64,000 nt of DNA. It comes from Colius striatus. Taxonomy: Eukaryota > Chordata > Aves > Coliiformes > Coliidae. The notes under the pieces are model-generated. The model saw only the letters and a list, made by a program, of their open reading frames with translations. It had not been told where the DNA came from and ran no database searches. The number at the start of each line of letters is the position of its first letter. Position 1 is the first letter of the stretch. Below, in pieces: positions 9,786 to 23,329 of the stretch. Location of the stretch: assembly GCF_028858725.1 (NCBI RefSeq), contig NC_084771.1:10878915-10942914 (forward strand), written 5' to 3'. A program made the position numbers and the translations under genes.

Positions 9786-12279
9786 TGTCAACAGGCTGGA
9801 GACACAGCAGAAGGTTTGTGTTTGCCTTCAGTGCCCGCAGGTGTGGGATACAGTGCATGTCCTGGAGTGGGAGCAGCAGATCTCACCCACAGCCACTTTT
9901 GGTTGCTGCTGAGCTGGAGAAAGTCAAGATGTGACTCCAGTTTCCTCTCGCAGCTGCTGCCCTGTCACATGGAGAAGGTCAGTCCCTGCTTTGCCTCACC
10001 ACTGGAGGAACTTCACTGCTCTCTGCACCCACCCACTGCCCTCTGTGCCGCTGAGCAGAGCGAGAGGACGAGCAGCTGCTGGGTGTGTTGTGCGAACATC
10101 CCCTCTGAGGGGCTGCCAGGAGGACCCTGCTTGCAGCTGGGCAGCTGCCCTGGCCTCAGGAGAGCAGAAGATGGCTCACGGCCAGGATTCCAGCAGACAC
10201 TGGGGCACCTTCTGCTGCGGGAGGTTTCCATAGCAGGCAGCTGTTCCTGCAGGGCGAGGAGAGCACAGTGAGAAATGCTGCTGTATTTCCATGGTTACAA
10301 GGAGTTGCCCTTGGATTTCCTTAGGGGTAAGCTGCTCGTTTGCCTTTTTCAGCAGCACAGTGTTGCATTTTGTCTCTCCCAAAAGCAGATCTTGGGGCCC
10401 CGTTTGTAGGTGGTCGCTGTCAGCAGCAACCAATGTTCAGCTGTGCCAGTCAGGGCCCTTGCAGCACCCAGCAGCACGCCTGGGTGCATCGGGCTCCAGC
10501 ACCCGCCCCCTGCCTTCTGGAGGACTCCTCCCCCTTACCCTGGCAGCTCTTGCTGTCAGAAACACCCAAAAGAGAGCTCCTGGAACACATCCAGTGAGTG
10601 ATGTGGATTCTGCAGGGCCAGTTCAAGCGCCCTGACGGTAGCCTTGCTCTGCCCAGTTGTGGCTGTAGGCACCTCATTAGTGGCACCTGCACCATCCCTA
10701 AGGTCCCTGGGTGTAGCAGATGTGCCCACACCATGTAGGACCTCTCTGACCAGGTGAAGGATCTTCCCCAGGTGTGGGATGGGGAAGGTTTTGGGTGCTG
10801 TTATCTCTGACGGTTGGCAGCTTGGCACAGCATCATGTAGGAAAGTCCCATCTGCGTGTCAGGGTTGGGCCAGGGGGACAGCCCAGGGGCTGGCCAAGCA
10901 TCTCCAAGGATGGGGTTTCCTATCCAGCATTTAAAAAGCTATTAATAAGAATCCATCCATGGAAGCTTCCCAGGTTGCAGCTCAAGCTGTTGCCTCTTGT
11001 CCTGCCCTATCCCATCACACAGAGCCAGGCTCCTTCCTGTACCCTCCTGAGCCCTCCACCTCTCTTTGTGCCTCCTGGATGTGCTCCAGGACTTGCTTTT
11101 CCCAGACTAGGAAACCTCAGACTGGCCAAACAGTGTCCAGTTGTGTTCTTAAAAGTGCTCAAGAGAGAGTTAGAGTCACCTCCTCCATCCCTGGTGACCT
11201 GTGGGACTTCCTCACGCTCACCACAGCCCTCTGCATCCAACACTTGTGTTTTCTGCCTTACCATCCATTTTCCCCCACACTTTTTAAGCAGCCCAGTCCC
11301 CACCTCGCTGAGCCCAGCCCTCTCCTTGGCTGGGGGGGTCACTGAGGGCTCCCCCTCTCACCACCCCCTGTCCCACAGTTGGTGCCATCCCCACAGACAC
11401 AGCTGCAGGCCCAAAGGCCCATGGTGCTGGCCCAGTCCCTTGGGCAGAATGTGTTCAGGGCTCTATGAGTGGTCCCTGGCCTGGGGGTATTGCCACACAG
11501 GATCCCACCGTGTTTTGGGATGGAAAGGGAACCTGCTGCCTTCTCCCTACTTTTGTCTTATTTTGGAGGTGCCCTCGGTGTGGGGGGGATTGAGGGGAGA
11601 GTTTCAGCTCAGAGGGGCTCGACAGGGCAATGGGGATGGTGCACCCTCAGAAGGGGGGTTTGGGAGGTCCTGGGGTGATTAACCCCAAATGGGACCTGCT
11701 GGGTGGGGCCTGTAGCAGCAGAGCCCTGGCATGTTCTGTGCTTGTGCTGCCCTCAGGATCTGGGACCCCCCAGGGCCTCCCTTCCCTCCCTCCCAGGGGA
11801 GCCATGTCCTGCACCCACGGGTGTCTGGCCTGAGGTTTTGGGGGGGGGGGGGCATGGGTGCAGGGGGATGCTCACTCCTGTCACCTGTGGTGGGTGGGGA
11901 GGGCTCTGAGCCCACCGGCCCCAGCCATGGCTGACAGGAGTTTGCCCGGTCTCAGCCCTTCCAGCAGCACAACCCGCCCCCCGTTCCCCAGGTGGGGGTC
12001 CCTGCGTGGGGTGTGTGCGGGACGGGGGGGGGTGTACCCCCCCTCCCCAAAGCCTGCATCCGTTTCCACGGCAACGCCGGCTGCGGGGGGAGCCGCCCAT
12101 TGGCTGCCGATGATGTCAGCGCAGGGCGGGGCCCCCCGCGATTATTTGGGGGGGGTGTCCCCACGCGGGGTGTGTGTGTGCGTGGGGGGGGGGAGCTCCG
12201 CCCGGCAGACACCGCCCCTCCGCGCCCGCGGCCCCACCCGCCCCGCCCGGCCCCGCCCCGGGCAGCGGCGGCGGCGGCG

Positions 12280-12306
12280 ATGCGCTCGGAGGCGGCGCGG
12301 GGCAGC
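12280..12306 (+). CDS. KLF8: Candidate alternative first coding exon of KLF8 (a)
   Basis: An ATG after a (GCG)n stretch with G at -3 starts MRSEAARGS and runs directly into a consensus donor AGC|GTGAGTG in phase 0. The acceptor at 15066 also accepts phase 0, so this peptide would read on into GPGKVTPAMSSS. This is inference from splice phase only; no homologous N-terminus is known to me. Confidence 0.35.
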
Positions 12307-12865
12307 GTGAGTGAGCGGGGCCCGGCCCGCGCGGGGGCGGCGGCGGCGGCCGCGGCGGCGCCGTCTCGCGTGGGGCTGTCGCAGGGGCGGCGCCCGCGGG
12401 CGGCAGCGGAACCTGCCGGGGGGGAATTTCGGCAGCGCGGGGCCTGGCGGGGGGTGGGGGGAGGGGAAGGGAAGGGCGGGAACCGCCCCCTCCCGCCCTT
12501 TCCTCCTCCCGCCCCCCCCCGTCGCGCTCCGGCCGCCCCCCCCCTCGCCGTGGCCGCTTCCGGGGCGGGCGCCGGCGCGCTCGGGAGGTCACGGCGGGTG
12601 GGGGCTGGGGGGGGGGGGGGCTGGGGCCGAGGGGCGACGTCGCGCCCCGTCCCGCCCCGCCCGCCCCTCCTCCTCCCACGCCCTTTGCTCTTAAAGGGCC
12701 CGACCCTCCCCTCGTCCTGCGCGCGCGTGGCCCCCCGCACCCGGCCGCGCGTGGGGCCGAGGCGGAGCGGGGCGGGGGCCGGGCGGGGCGGCCCCGGAGC
12801 AGATGGCGTTGGCGGGACTCGGTGCCCTTCCCCCCCCCCCCCCCCCGCACCCCTCCCCTCCGCGC

Positions 12866-12874
12866 TATAAAAAG
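12866..12874 (+). promoter_or_regulatory. TATA box in KLF8 CpG island
   Basis: TATAAAAAG in the context CTCCGCGCTATAAAAAGACT is a near-perfect TATA box. It is unusual in such GC-rich DNA. A 17-C run ends 20 bases upstream. Initiation would be expected near 12896, and the next ATG with an open frame is at 12944. Confidence 0.6.
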
Positions 12875-12943
12875 ACTGTATCGAGGTGACACGGACGCGT
12901 CCCCGGCTCCACATCGCCAGCCCCGCCGCGGACCCGCGCGGGG

Positions 12944-13048
12944 ATGCTGCCGGGGTCGGGCTCTCTGAGCACGCTCCCCTCGCCCGCACTCATCCCCCCC
13001 AGCATCCCGCTGCCAGAGGGTGGAGCGGGGAGGAAATTCCTCGGGGAG
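12944..13048 (+). CDS. KLF8: Candidate alternative first coding exon of KLF8 (b)
   Basis: The first open ATG after the TATA box. It encodes MLPGSGSLSTLPSPA and ends KFLGE. It stops at TGA 13052-13054 if unspliced. A GAG|GTGTGA donor at 13049 would be phase 0 and join in frame to the exon at 15067. The donor is weaker than in the two other candidates, so this may simply be a short leader ORF. Confidence 0.25.
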
Positions 13049-14457
13049 GTGTGACGGCGGCGGGGTGCGGCCCCCCACGCCCACGGGCGGGGACGCGACC
13101 CGCGGGGAGCGGGCAGGGACGGCGGGAAGGTCACCCCGCGGCGAGGGGGCTCCTCACGTCCCTCCCTGAGGTGGTGTCGGGCAAAAAGTTAGGGGTGTCG
13201 CGATTTATTCACGGGCGCAGGGAGCAGAATAGGTGGAGCGAGGGTGTACAGCGGCCCCTTTCCGCACCCCCGACGTGCGGCTTGGCGGAGGGAGGGCGGC
13301 CGGTGGGTCCCCTCAGCTCCCCCCTCCCCACGCCGGGGTGGGGTTCGGGTGTGCCCGGGCTCAGGACGGGAGGGATTCAGATCACCGATGAAAACGCGGC
13401 TGGGGGGGTCCCTGGGGCGGCCGCTATGGCTCTCCCCGAGGGGTTTTGGGGTGAAGGACTCCGCCGCGCTCACACCTCGAGGGCGGCTGAGGAGGGTTCC
13501 CGGGAGTGGGATGTTGCCCTTTTGTGTCCCCTGTCCCCCCCGCAAATGGGCCGGATTGGGGGGACCCCCTCTCCCCCCGGGTGTGATGGGGTGGTTCTGG
13601 GAGCTCTGGGGTGTGTGCTGAGGTTGGGGGTCCCCAGCTGGCGGGGGGGGGGGGGCAGTTGCGTGGCCGTCTGAGGGTGTCCCCGGGGTGGGGGCGGAGG
13701 AAGGTACCTGGATGTGAGTATGTTTTGGGGGTGATGTGTGTGTGTTGGGGGCTGCCTGGCTGAGTGTGGGGGTCTAGGGGCAGCCCCTCGCTGATAGTGG
13801 GGGGTAATGTCCCTGCTTGTTTGGATGGGTGCTTCGGAGATTGTTTACTTGTGAGGCGGGGAGAGTGTTTTGGGGACCCCTGGTTGGGAGGGGGCTATTG
13901 GGGGGGTTCTTGACTAGGAATGGGGATGTTGTGGGGAGTGGCTGAGTGTGAGTTGGGGGGGTCACCTTCGGAATCTGTGGGCGCCGGGGGGGGAGCGTGT
14001 GGGGGCGTTCGGGAGGTGCGTGGCGCGAGGGGTGTGTGTGCGGGGTGTGTGCGCTGGGTGTGCCCCGGGGAGGGGCCGCGCCGCGCGTGTGTCTGTGTGT
14101 GAGTGTGCGTGGGGGGCTCCGCGTGCCCGTCTCGGGGGGGGGAAGGTCTCTGCTTGCAGGCAGGTACGTGCGAGGGCCCCGGGGCGAGCGGGGGGGGGAT
14201 GTGAGCGCTGCGGTGATGAAGTACTGCTTTTGGGGGGGTGGGCGTGTGTCTGCGTGCGGGGCCTACCCCCACACGTGCCCACGTACCGGAGGGACCCCAG
14301 CAAGGCGGGGGGGCGGTGCGTGCGGTGCCGGGGGGGTCCCTCGTTGCCGCGCGCGTTGGGGCGCAGCGCCGGGCAGGCGGTTTGTCCCGAGGGGGCGGTT
14401 TGTCCCGGGTGCCTCCCGCGGGGCCGGGCCCGCCGCCCCTCCCTGCCGCGGCCGGGC

Positions 14458-14470
14458 CCTTTTAAGGAGC
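14458..14470 (+). promoter_or_regulatory. KLF8: Candidate KLF8 proximal TATA-like element
   Basis: CCCTTTTAAGGAG lies about 110 bases upstream of the ATG at 14580, within GC-box-rich DNA and followed by short tandem CAGCTCGGCTCGG repeats. TTTTAAG resembles a TATA variant. It could place initiation near 14490, giving a 5'UTR of about 90 bases. Confidence 0.4.
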
Positions 14471-14579
14471 TCCACCCCGGGCCGAGCCAGGGTGGAGCCG
14501 TTCACACCTCTCGCCCGGCTCGGCTGGGCGCAGCTCGGCTCGGCGCAGCTCGGCGCGGCCGGTGAAGCGCGGCGGGAGC

Positions 14580-14648
14580 ATGATCGTGCCCGCGGAGGGG
14601 ATGAGCGCCGCGCACCCGCGGAGGAGCCCCCCCCGCGCCGCCCGGGCG
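14580..14648 (+). CDS. KLF8: Candidate first coding exon of KLF8 (c)
   Basis: The ATG in AGCATGATC (A at -3, good Kozak context) encodes 23 residues, MIVPAEGMSAAHPRRSPP and on to RAARA. It ends in the strong donor GCG|GTGAGTGA in phase 0 and joins in frame to GPGKVTPAMSS. With it the protein would be about 347 residues, close to the 359 of human KLF8. The peptide does not resemble the human KLF8 N-terminus I recall (MVDMDKLINN), so it may be an alternative first exon. Confidence 0.5.
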
Positions 14649-15066
14649 GTGAGTGACCCGCCGCCGGCCGCTTCAGGCGGGGAGGAGGCGGTTGGGGGGG
14701 GGGGGCGCGGCGGGCTGCGCGCGGCGGCGCGGCCCCTTTAAGGCGCGGGGGAGGGGAACGTGGCGGGGCCGCCACCGCCCCGCACGGCCCCGCCCCGCCC
14801 CGCCCGCGGGGGGGGCGCGGCCGCGGCACAAAGGCGCGGGGGGGGGCGCTGCCCTGCCCAGCCCTGCGCGCCTCGCGGGGGCCGGCGGGTCCCGGCCGGG
14901 GGGATGGCGGCGGCCGCCGGCCCTGCCGGGCTCTGCCCCGCTCTGCCCCGCGCACGCCCCCGCCGGGGCCGCGTCCCCGCCCGCTGGTTGCGGGGAGGTC
15001 GGTACAAGGCCTCGGTGTCCGTGCCTCAGTTTCCCCGTCCGCTCACGGGCCGCGGGTCTCTCGCAG

Positions 15067-17483
<2,417 letters not shown>

Positions 17484-18784
17484 GGAGCCGCGGGGCGCCC
17501 GGCTGGGACAGGGGATGGCGGCGGAACGCGGGGGCACGTCCCCCCTCCGCTCCCCCACACGCAGTGGCGGGACTGTGGCAGCGGAGAGGCCGAGCTCTGC
17601 CCGGCTGGGAGGGAACTGCGGCTGCTGCAGGAGCCCCGCCAACACGAGGTGTAAAAAGCTGGTTTCCAGACTGAGCCTCCTCCTCTCTCGCTCCCGTTTC
17701 TTCTTTTTCCCGGGCTTCTCCCCGCTGGCAGCGTCCGGAGGCTCCTCCTTGTCTCCTCACCTGGGATTCGCTCAGCAGCAGCCTCCAGACCCACGCCTCT
17801 GCCTCGTCAGCATCTTGCCCTTTGCCGTGCCGTGTGCTCGCTGTCCCTTTGCCCCCTGCCGGTCCCCGTGGGCAGAGCGGGGAGCCGTGGCAAGGACAGA
17901 GGGGGGGTCTCTGCCACCGCCCCCACGCAATAGCTGTCAGCTTCTCCTCTCCAGAAAGCTGCCGCCTCTCTCGCCTCCAGCTGCGTGTCCCTGACCCTGT
18001 GAGAGAAAGGGCCCTGGCATGTCACCCCTCTGCTCGTGGCGTGCTGGGGGCATGCAGGAGGGCCAGGAGGAAAAGAGCAAGAAGGGATGGGAGGGGAAAC
18101 CTGCAACAGCCCATCGGCAACCCCCGAACAAGCCCACCACCACCACCACGAAGAAGGGAAACTTTGCGGAACGTGGAACTGTGATTTTATGGAGTTTTCG
18201 GGGGGGTGGGACAGGGTGGGGAGGGCAGGGTCTGCCAGCTCTCGGGCCAGGGGGGTTTGAAGACTCTGGGACAGTTGGAGCATTTCTAACTTAAAAAGGC
18301 AGACTGTGGCCACATGCTTTTCTTTTTAACAGTAATTCTTATTTTTGTAGGGTATCCTCCCCCTCCGCCAGCCAAACCCCCTGGTTGGTGCCCCACTGCT
18401 GTGCTGGGAGGCTGGCAGGAGCTGGGGTTGGAGCCCTGGGGCTGTTGGGTGGTGGGAAGGGTGATAGGGGGCCATGACAACCTCCTCATCTCCCCCAACC
18501 GCTACCTGTGGGGCTGTTGGGGTGGGAGAGAGCTTTCCAAAGGCTCTCTTTGGGTGTGTGCCTTTGGCTCAGGGGCTGCTGGGCTGTTTGGAGAGGGGGA
18601 ATGTGGTGATGGGAGGGTCCAGGAGAAGAAGCAGAAACCCCAGCACCTGACAACAGCTCTGGCAGACACCTGGGAAACTTTTCCTCTCTGCTTCCCATTC
18701 CCCTGGCTGAAGTGTTTCATGGGGGCAGTGCTTGTCCTGAGCCCTGCAGTGGCCCCTCACCATCATGGGGCTGGGCACGGCCCA

Positions 18785-19687
18785 GGGTGAGTCCAACTGG
18801 TGGCCAGTCACTTTGTGCTGTGCCCTGGGGCTCAGGTCTGGGGCCAGTTCTGTTACCATCAGCCATCTGGACAATGGGGTCAAGTGCACCCTCAGTCAGT
18901 TTGCTGATGAGCCCAGGCTGGGTGTGAGCTGAGACCTGTGTGAGGGCAGGTGCCTCTGCAGAGAGCCCTGGCCAGCCTGGAGCCATGGGCCAAGGGCAGT
19001 GGGATGAGGTTGCCCAAGTTCCAGGTTCTGCCCTTGGGCCTCACCAACCCCAGGCTGGGGCAGAGGGGCTGGAAAGCTGCTGGAGAGAAAGGGCCTGGGA
19101 GGGTTGGTGACAGCATCTGAACAGGAGCCAGCAGCGTGCCCAGGTGGGCAAGGAGGCCAGTGGCATCCTGGCTGGGATCAGCAGCAGTGTGAGCAGCAGG
19201 AGCAGGGCAGGGATTGTCCCCTGTGCTGGGCCCTGGGGAGGCTGCAGCTCCAGGGCTGTGCTCAGTGCTGGGCCCCTCACTGGGTGCTGGGGAGGGGCTG
19301 AGGGAATGGGGGTGTTGAGCCTGGAGAAGAGGAGGCTGAGGGGAGATAGGAGCCCTCTCTGGTACTTCCTGACAGGAGGCTGCAGGGAGCTGGGTGTTGG
19401 TCTGTGTTCCCAAAGTAATGAGCAATAGGAAAGAGGAAACAGCCTCAAGTTGCCCCAGGAGAGGTTTAGATGGGAGATGAGGAACACTTTCTTCCATGAA
19501 AGGGCTTGTCCAGTCCTGGCACAGGCTGCCCAGGGCCATGGTGGAGTCCCCATCGCTGGATGGATTCCAGAGCTGCGTAGCTGTGGGTGAGGGACATGGG
19601 TCAGTGGTGGCCTTGGCAGCACTGGGGGAATGGTTGGACTCCGTGAGCTTAAAGGGCTTTTCCAACCCCAACAGCTCTGTGATTTTG
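18785..19687 (+). mobile_element. CR1 LINE fragment, about 0.9 kb
   Basis: The longest CR1 copy here. It goes from a GGGGCCAGTTCTGTT segment, through ACCCCAGGCTGGGGCAGAGG, GGGGGTGTTGAGCCTGGAGA and CACAGGCTGCCCAGGGCC, to a tail of GGGCTTTTCCAACCCCAA and CTCTGTGATTTTG. It is sense-oriented, 5'-truncated, and without an intact reverse transcriptase frame. Confidence 0.9.
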
Positions 19688-19951
19688 GGAGGTCTCTGTG
19701 TGTGTTCATGTGTCTCCCTTCCCAAAGCTGTGCTTGCAACTGATGGGACCTCCCAGGGCTGCACCTCCGTGTCCTTCCTTCACAGCCCCAAATCCTCCTA
19801 GGAAGCACTGGCCTAGAGAAGGCCAGAAACCCCAGAAGTGGGGCTGGGAAACCTTCTGGGCTCAGGAGCTGCTCTGCTTCTCTGAGGCTTTGGGGCCCCC
19901 ACAGGCAGGGACCTCCTCTTGCCCCTCTGCTCTTTTCCAAGCCCCGGGGCA

Positions 19952-19973
19952 GTGTGTGTGTGTGTGTGTGTGT
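19952..19973. repeat. (GT)11 microsatellite
   Basis: Eleven uninterrupted GT units following CCCCGGGGCA. Confidence 0.95.
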
Positions 19974-20944
19974 TTCTGGTTTTTATTTGTTGTTAGAAAA
20001 AAACCCCAACCCCACCCAACATGGAATTTTAAACTCTTGAGCTGTGATATTTATACAAAACTGTTTGACCTTTTTCTACACAGGAATAACATTGAAAGCA
20101 GGTGAGTTTCCTCTGTGTGTGTCTCGCATTGCTGCAGTGGTGGGGCAGGGAGAGGGACTGGGACCAGGGCAGGAGCTCTCCTGCCTCCTCCCTGCCAGGG
20201 GGAGATGGGCTGAGCTGGGCAAAACAACTTTTTTTTTGTTTAATTGTTCCCCTTTTCCCGGGAACTGAGGAGAAATTGCAGAGCTGTGAAAAAATGCAGC
20301 TTTTTCTTCCTGCTAAACATCTCCAGTGGGATGCTGGCAGCATCTTGGCCTGCCTTTGGCTGCAGCAGTGACCTGTGTGATGGACGGGGTACCCTCAGGC
20401 CAGCCCCTTGCCCACCGCCGTGGCCCCCAGCCCCTGTCCGCAGACCCGGGGCATGGCGAGGGGATGACAGATGAGAGACAAGAGCCCAGTCTCTGCTGCT
20501 GTGGTCTGTTACCCCAGTGCCTTGTTAAATGCGACCTTTTAAAGGCAGAGATTACCTTGAAAGCCGCCCTGCTGAACATCCCCTGTGAACACGTGGGAGC
20601 AGGTGATGGTTTTCCAGGGAGACGCGTTGCTCGGAGCCGCTGTGGATGCTCCTGAGGCGGATGAGCTGCTTTGCTACCAGCTGCCTGGGTTTGCCGTTGG
20701 AGGGTGGCAGTGAGGAGAGGCAATTCCTCGGCTAACAGAAAGCTCGGGGTGATGGTGTGGTGTGAGGTTTCGGGACCTGTGGCTGCCTCTGCCTTTCCTG
20801 GCTTTGGCTCACACCACAGCCGTTGTGAGGGCCAGATGGCATCAGGGCCTGGGCCATGGATGGGCAGGGGCCCCTCAGCATCCCCTTGCCCAGCTGGGGT
20901 CCTGTGGAGGCTGGAAAAAGCTTTTCGCCCCTGCGCCTCTATTT

Positions 20945-21050
20945 TCCCATCCCCTCACAGGCTGAGGGGAGACAGGAGCACTCTGCAACTCCCTGCCAGG
21001 AGGCTGCAGTGAGCTGGGGGGCAGTCTCTGCTCCCCAGGAATGGCCAGGG
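20945..21050 (+). mobile_element. CR1 LINE remnant
   Basis: A short internal piece, GGCTGAGGGGAGACAGGAGC followed by CTGCCAGGAGGCTGCAGTGA. It matches the equivalent words in the copies at 19.3, 57.8 and 60.9 kb. Both ends are truncated. Confidence 0.7.
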
Positions 21051-21589
21051 GGTGGCCTTTGGGGACTCGGGGATCTATAGGGCTCCTAAGCTCTAGAGAG
21101 ACTGGGAGCCGCCAGAGAGGAAGGAAAGGAATGAGGAGAGGCTGCGGGCGCGGGGAAGGGAGGGCTGAGGGGTGGCTGAGGGGATGCCTGGCAGCGCTCG
21201 TGCAGCCGGTGGCGCCAGCGGGCCGCGCTGGGCCGGGGCCGGGGCGGCTGAGGGGAAGCTGCTCGGGGCCGTGAGCCCAGGGCTTCTCGGTGGAAGAAGC
21301 AGCCCAGCCCGTGTGGCGTGAGGTTTTGGCTTTTGCGTCTCAAACCCTGAGCTGTTTGTGAGACGGCAAGACCCGGAGGAGGGCCCCTGCCCGGCAGGAC
21401 TCGGCCTCGGCATCTTCCTAGCCCCAGCCATACACCAAGGCGCCTGTTTTCTCTCTCAAGCTAACAGGGAGGACTAGAGAAACGGCTGTGTCCCCATGCA
21501 GGGATGCTGGGTGGCTGGGAGAGAGCTGGCGCCGCACCTGGAAGCGGGACTGAGACCTAGCAGTGGAGAAACACTGCGTGATGGCAGAG

Positions 21590-21895
21590 ACACCTCCAGT
21601 GCTGTGTCAGCCGTGTCCCTCGGCGCCCCTGCCAGCCGCCGTGTTGTACCCCAAGGAACGCTGTCAGCTCACAGCTTGGCTTTTGCCCCACCAAGGGTCA
21701 GGGGGGTTTCCTGCAGCTTTGCTCTGGTTCTTGCACCACCACTCTTCTTCCCCTCTGTATAGCGTGTGTGCCTTGCAGCGGGTTCAACTGTGCTTCGCAT
21801 GGGGCTGGGGAAACTGACATTTTGTACCCCCAAAGTCTGGCAGCTGCTTTTCTCAGGCGGCAGCGCTGGCTCAGCTCGTGCTGAGGATGACACAA
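21590..21895. repeat. Unassigned repeat copy A
   Basis: About 300 bp homologous, with clear divergence, to 23330-23665. Shared words in the same order include CCAGTGCTGTGTC, GCTCACAGCT, GGGGTTTCCTRCAGCTTTGC, the CCCCTCTGTRTA block, GCCTTGCAG-type and GTGCTTCGyrTGGGGCTGG. I do not recognise the family. It could be an old LTR or other transposon, or a local duplication. Confidence 0.6.
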
Positions 21896-23329
21896 TTTTG
21901 GGACAAAATGCCTTTTTCCCTGTTTCCCCCCTCATCCAGCCTGGTTCCCCCTGTTCTCCCAGCAGTGGGTGTGATGTTGGGGGCCCTGTGGGTTGATGGA
22001 TGCCTGCTGTGGGATGGGAGGAAGAGGCTGACCAGGGATGCCAAGACCTTCTCCAGCTCCATACAAATGTGGTCTGGCAACATCCCTGTGCCCTGGAGCT
22101 GCTGCCACCAAACCCTAACAGCCATAAATATTTACCCTGATGATGGGGAGATGTGAATGTCTCTGCAGGCAGTGCTCCTTGCAACCCCCTAAACTATGCA
22201 GAGCCACTTCACTCCAGCCCATCGTGACCTGAGGACACCCTACAATATCTGGGGCAATGCTCTTGGACCCTGCCAAGCCGGCTCTGCCCTTGCACCACCC
22301 TGAACAAGCCACCAGCTGCCTGTCTGTCCGGCTCTGCCTCCCCTGTGCCTGACCAGGGCTGGGCGGTTGGCTGGAGTGTGATAGCCTGCGTGTGGTTATC
22401 AAGGCAAGGTAAACACTCCAGCCCCTGAGCAAACATCCCTCCTGCCTCACCAGCATTGATGGATGAGCTTGGGAAGCCTTCAGCCCCCTCCTCCCCACCT
22501 GAAATGCTGGCACCCATTCACAGGGCCTCTGTGCTCTGTCTGGCTCTCACTTCACCCCTTCATCTTTTCTCCTGCCTCTAGGAGCCCTTCAATGGCACAG
22601 GACCTCAGCATCCTCATGTCTCTCAGCAGGGCACAGCCATGAGCTGCAGTTGGACAGAAGGGGTCCTGTCAAAAAGACAGCTAGCTCCTCCCCAGGGGCT
22701 GATACTATCATCCCCCTAAGCTTCAGGCTCTGCCTTCTCCCAGCCTAGTTCTCTGTAAAGCCCTGAGGGCACTAATTGTCTTAATTGCTCTAAACAGCCT
22801 CACCTGAGACCTCCCCCCCCCCAACACCCCAGGGCCAAGGAGCCCTTGTAAGCTCAGCTGGGGCTTCCAGTTTCTTCCTGAGCTGTTGTAGCTGTCAGCC
22901 CCAGACCCTGCTGTCTCTCCAGCCTGATCTTGGTCCTGCTTTGTCCCCATCATCCTGGCCACTCTCCTGCTATCTGGGCTGCCGGCCCTCACTGTGCCCC
23001 ATGCATGAGGATGTGCATCTCATGATCACAGTGAGGCTGCAGACAGCAGTTGGCAAAACTTATTAGCTCTGAAGCCATCCAGGACCTGTTTTGGAGGACA
23101 GGGAATGATTCTTGACCCCGTGACACCCTGAAGTGACTTCACATGTCTGAAAGCTTGCAGTACCTTCCTGATATCTGGTCAACACCATCAAGAAGTCTGC
23201 TTCTGCCTCTGCTTGTGCCCAGACCAAGAGCAAGGTAAACCCTGGAAAGTCTGTGCCACCTCATTTATTGAGGCACGTGTTACCTGAGCTTTGGCAAAGC
23301 CAGCCGAGCCTGTGGCATGACAGGGGCAT

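Larger units (their letters stand above)
8276..12279. other. Intergenic region RRAGB-KLF8
   Basis: No gene was recognised. It contains the 31-bp minisatellite, a short CpG-rich patch around 9140-9330, one CR1 fragment, and increasingly GC-rich DNA from about 11.3 kb that merges into the KLF8 island. A run of 13 G lies at 11840-11852. Long open frames here (such as 10774-11682) match no family I know and reflect base composition. Confidence 0.7.
17484..20100 (+). other. KLF8: KLF8 3'UTR and downstream sequence
   Basis: Sequence after the stop. No canonical AATAAA or ATTAAA was found between 17484 and about 20.1 kb. T-rich stretches with 3'-end character occur at 18310-18350 and 19975-20090. 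The true end is unknown; a 0.9-kb CR1 copy interrupts the region, which favours an end upstream of it (about 18.35 kb) or a long UTR spanning it. Confidence 0.45.

Noticed and set aside
10885-11080. Words resembling an antisense CR1 (TTGCCTCTTGTCCTGCCC)
   Set aside because: The order and spacing of neighbouring words do not follow CR1; it may be chance or a very old copy.
10774-11682. 302-codon open frame with a signal-peptide-like start (MGWGRFWVLLSLTVGSLA)
   Set aside because: It lies in GC-rich intergenic DNA where stop codons are rare. The rest of the sequence is low-complexity, matches no family I know, and shows no splice or promoter context.
11952-13084. Two overlapping antisense open frames of 322 and 345 codons
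   Set aside because: They are Pro/Arg/Gly/Ala-rich and result from the base composition of the CpG island. Several frames are open at once and no conserved domain is visible.
18892-19940. Antisense open frames of about 290-300 codons
   Set aside because: They are the reverse complement of the CR1 copy at 18.8-19.7 kb. The same peptides recur at 57.3-57.9 and 60.6-61.0 kb for the same reason.
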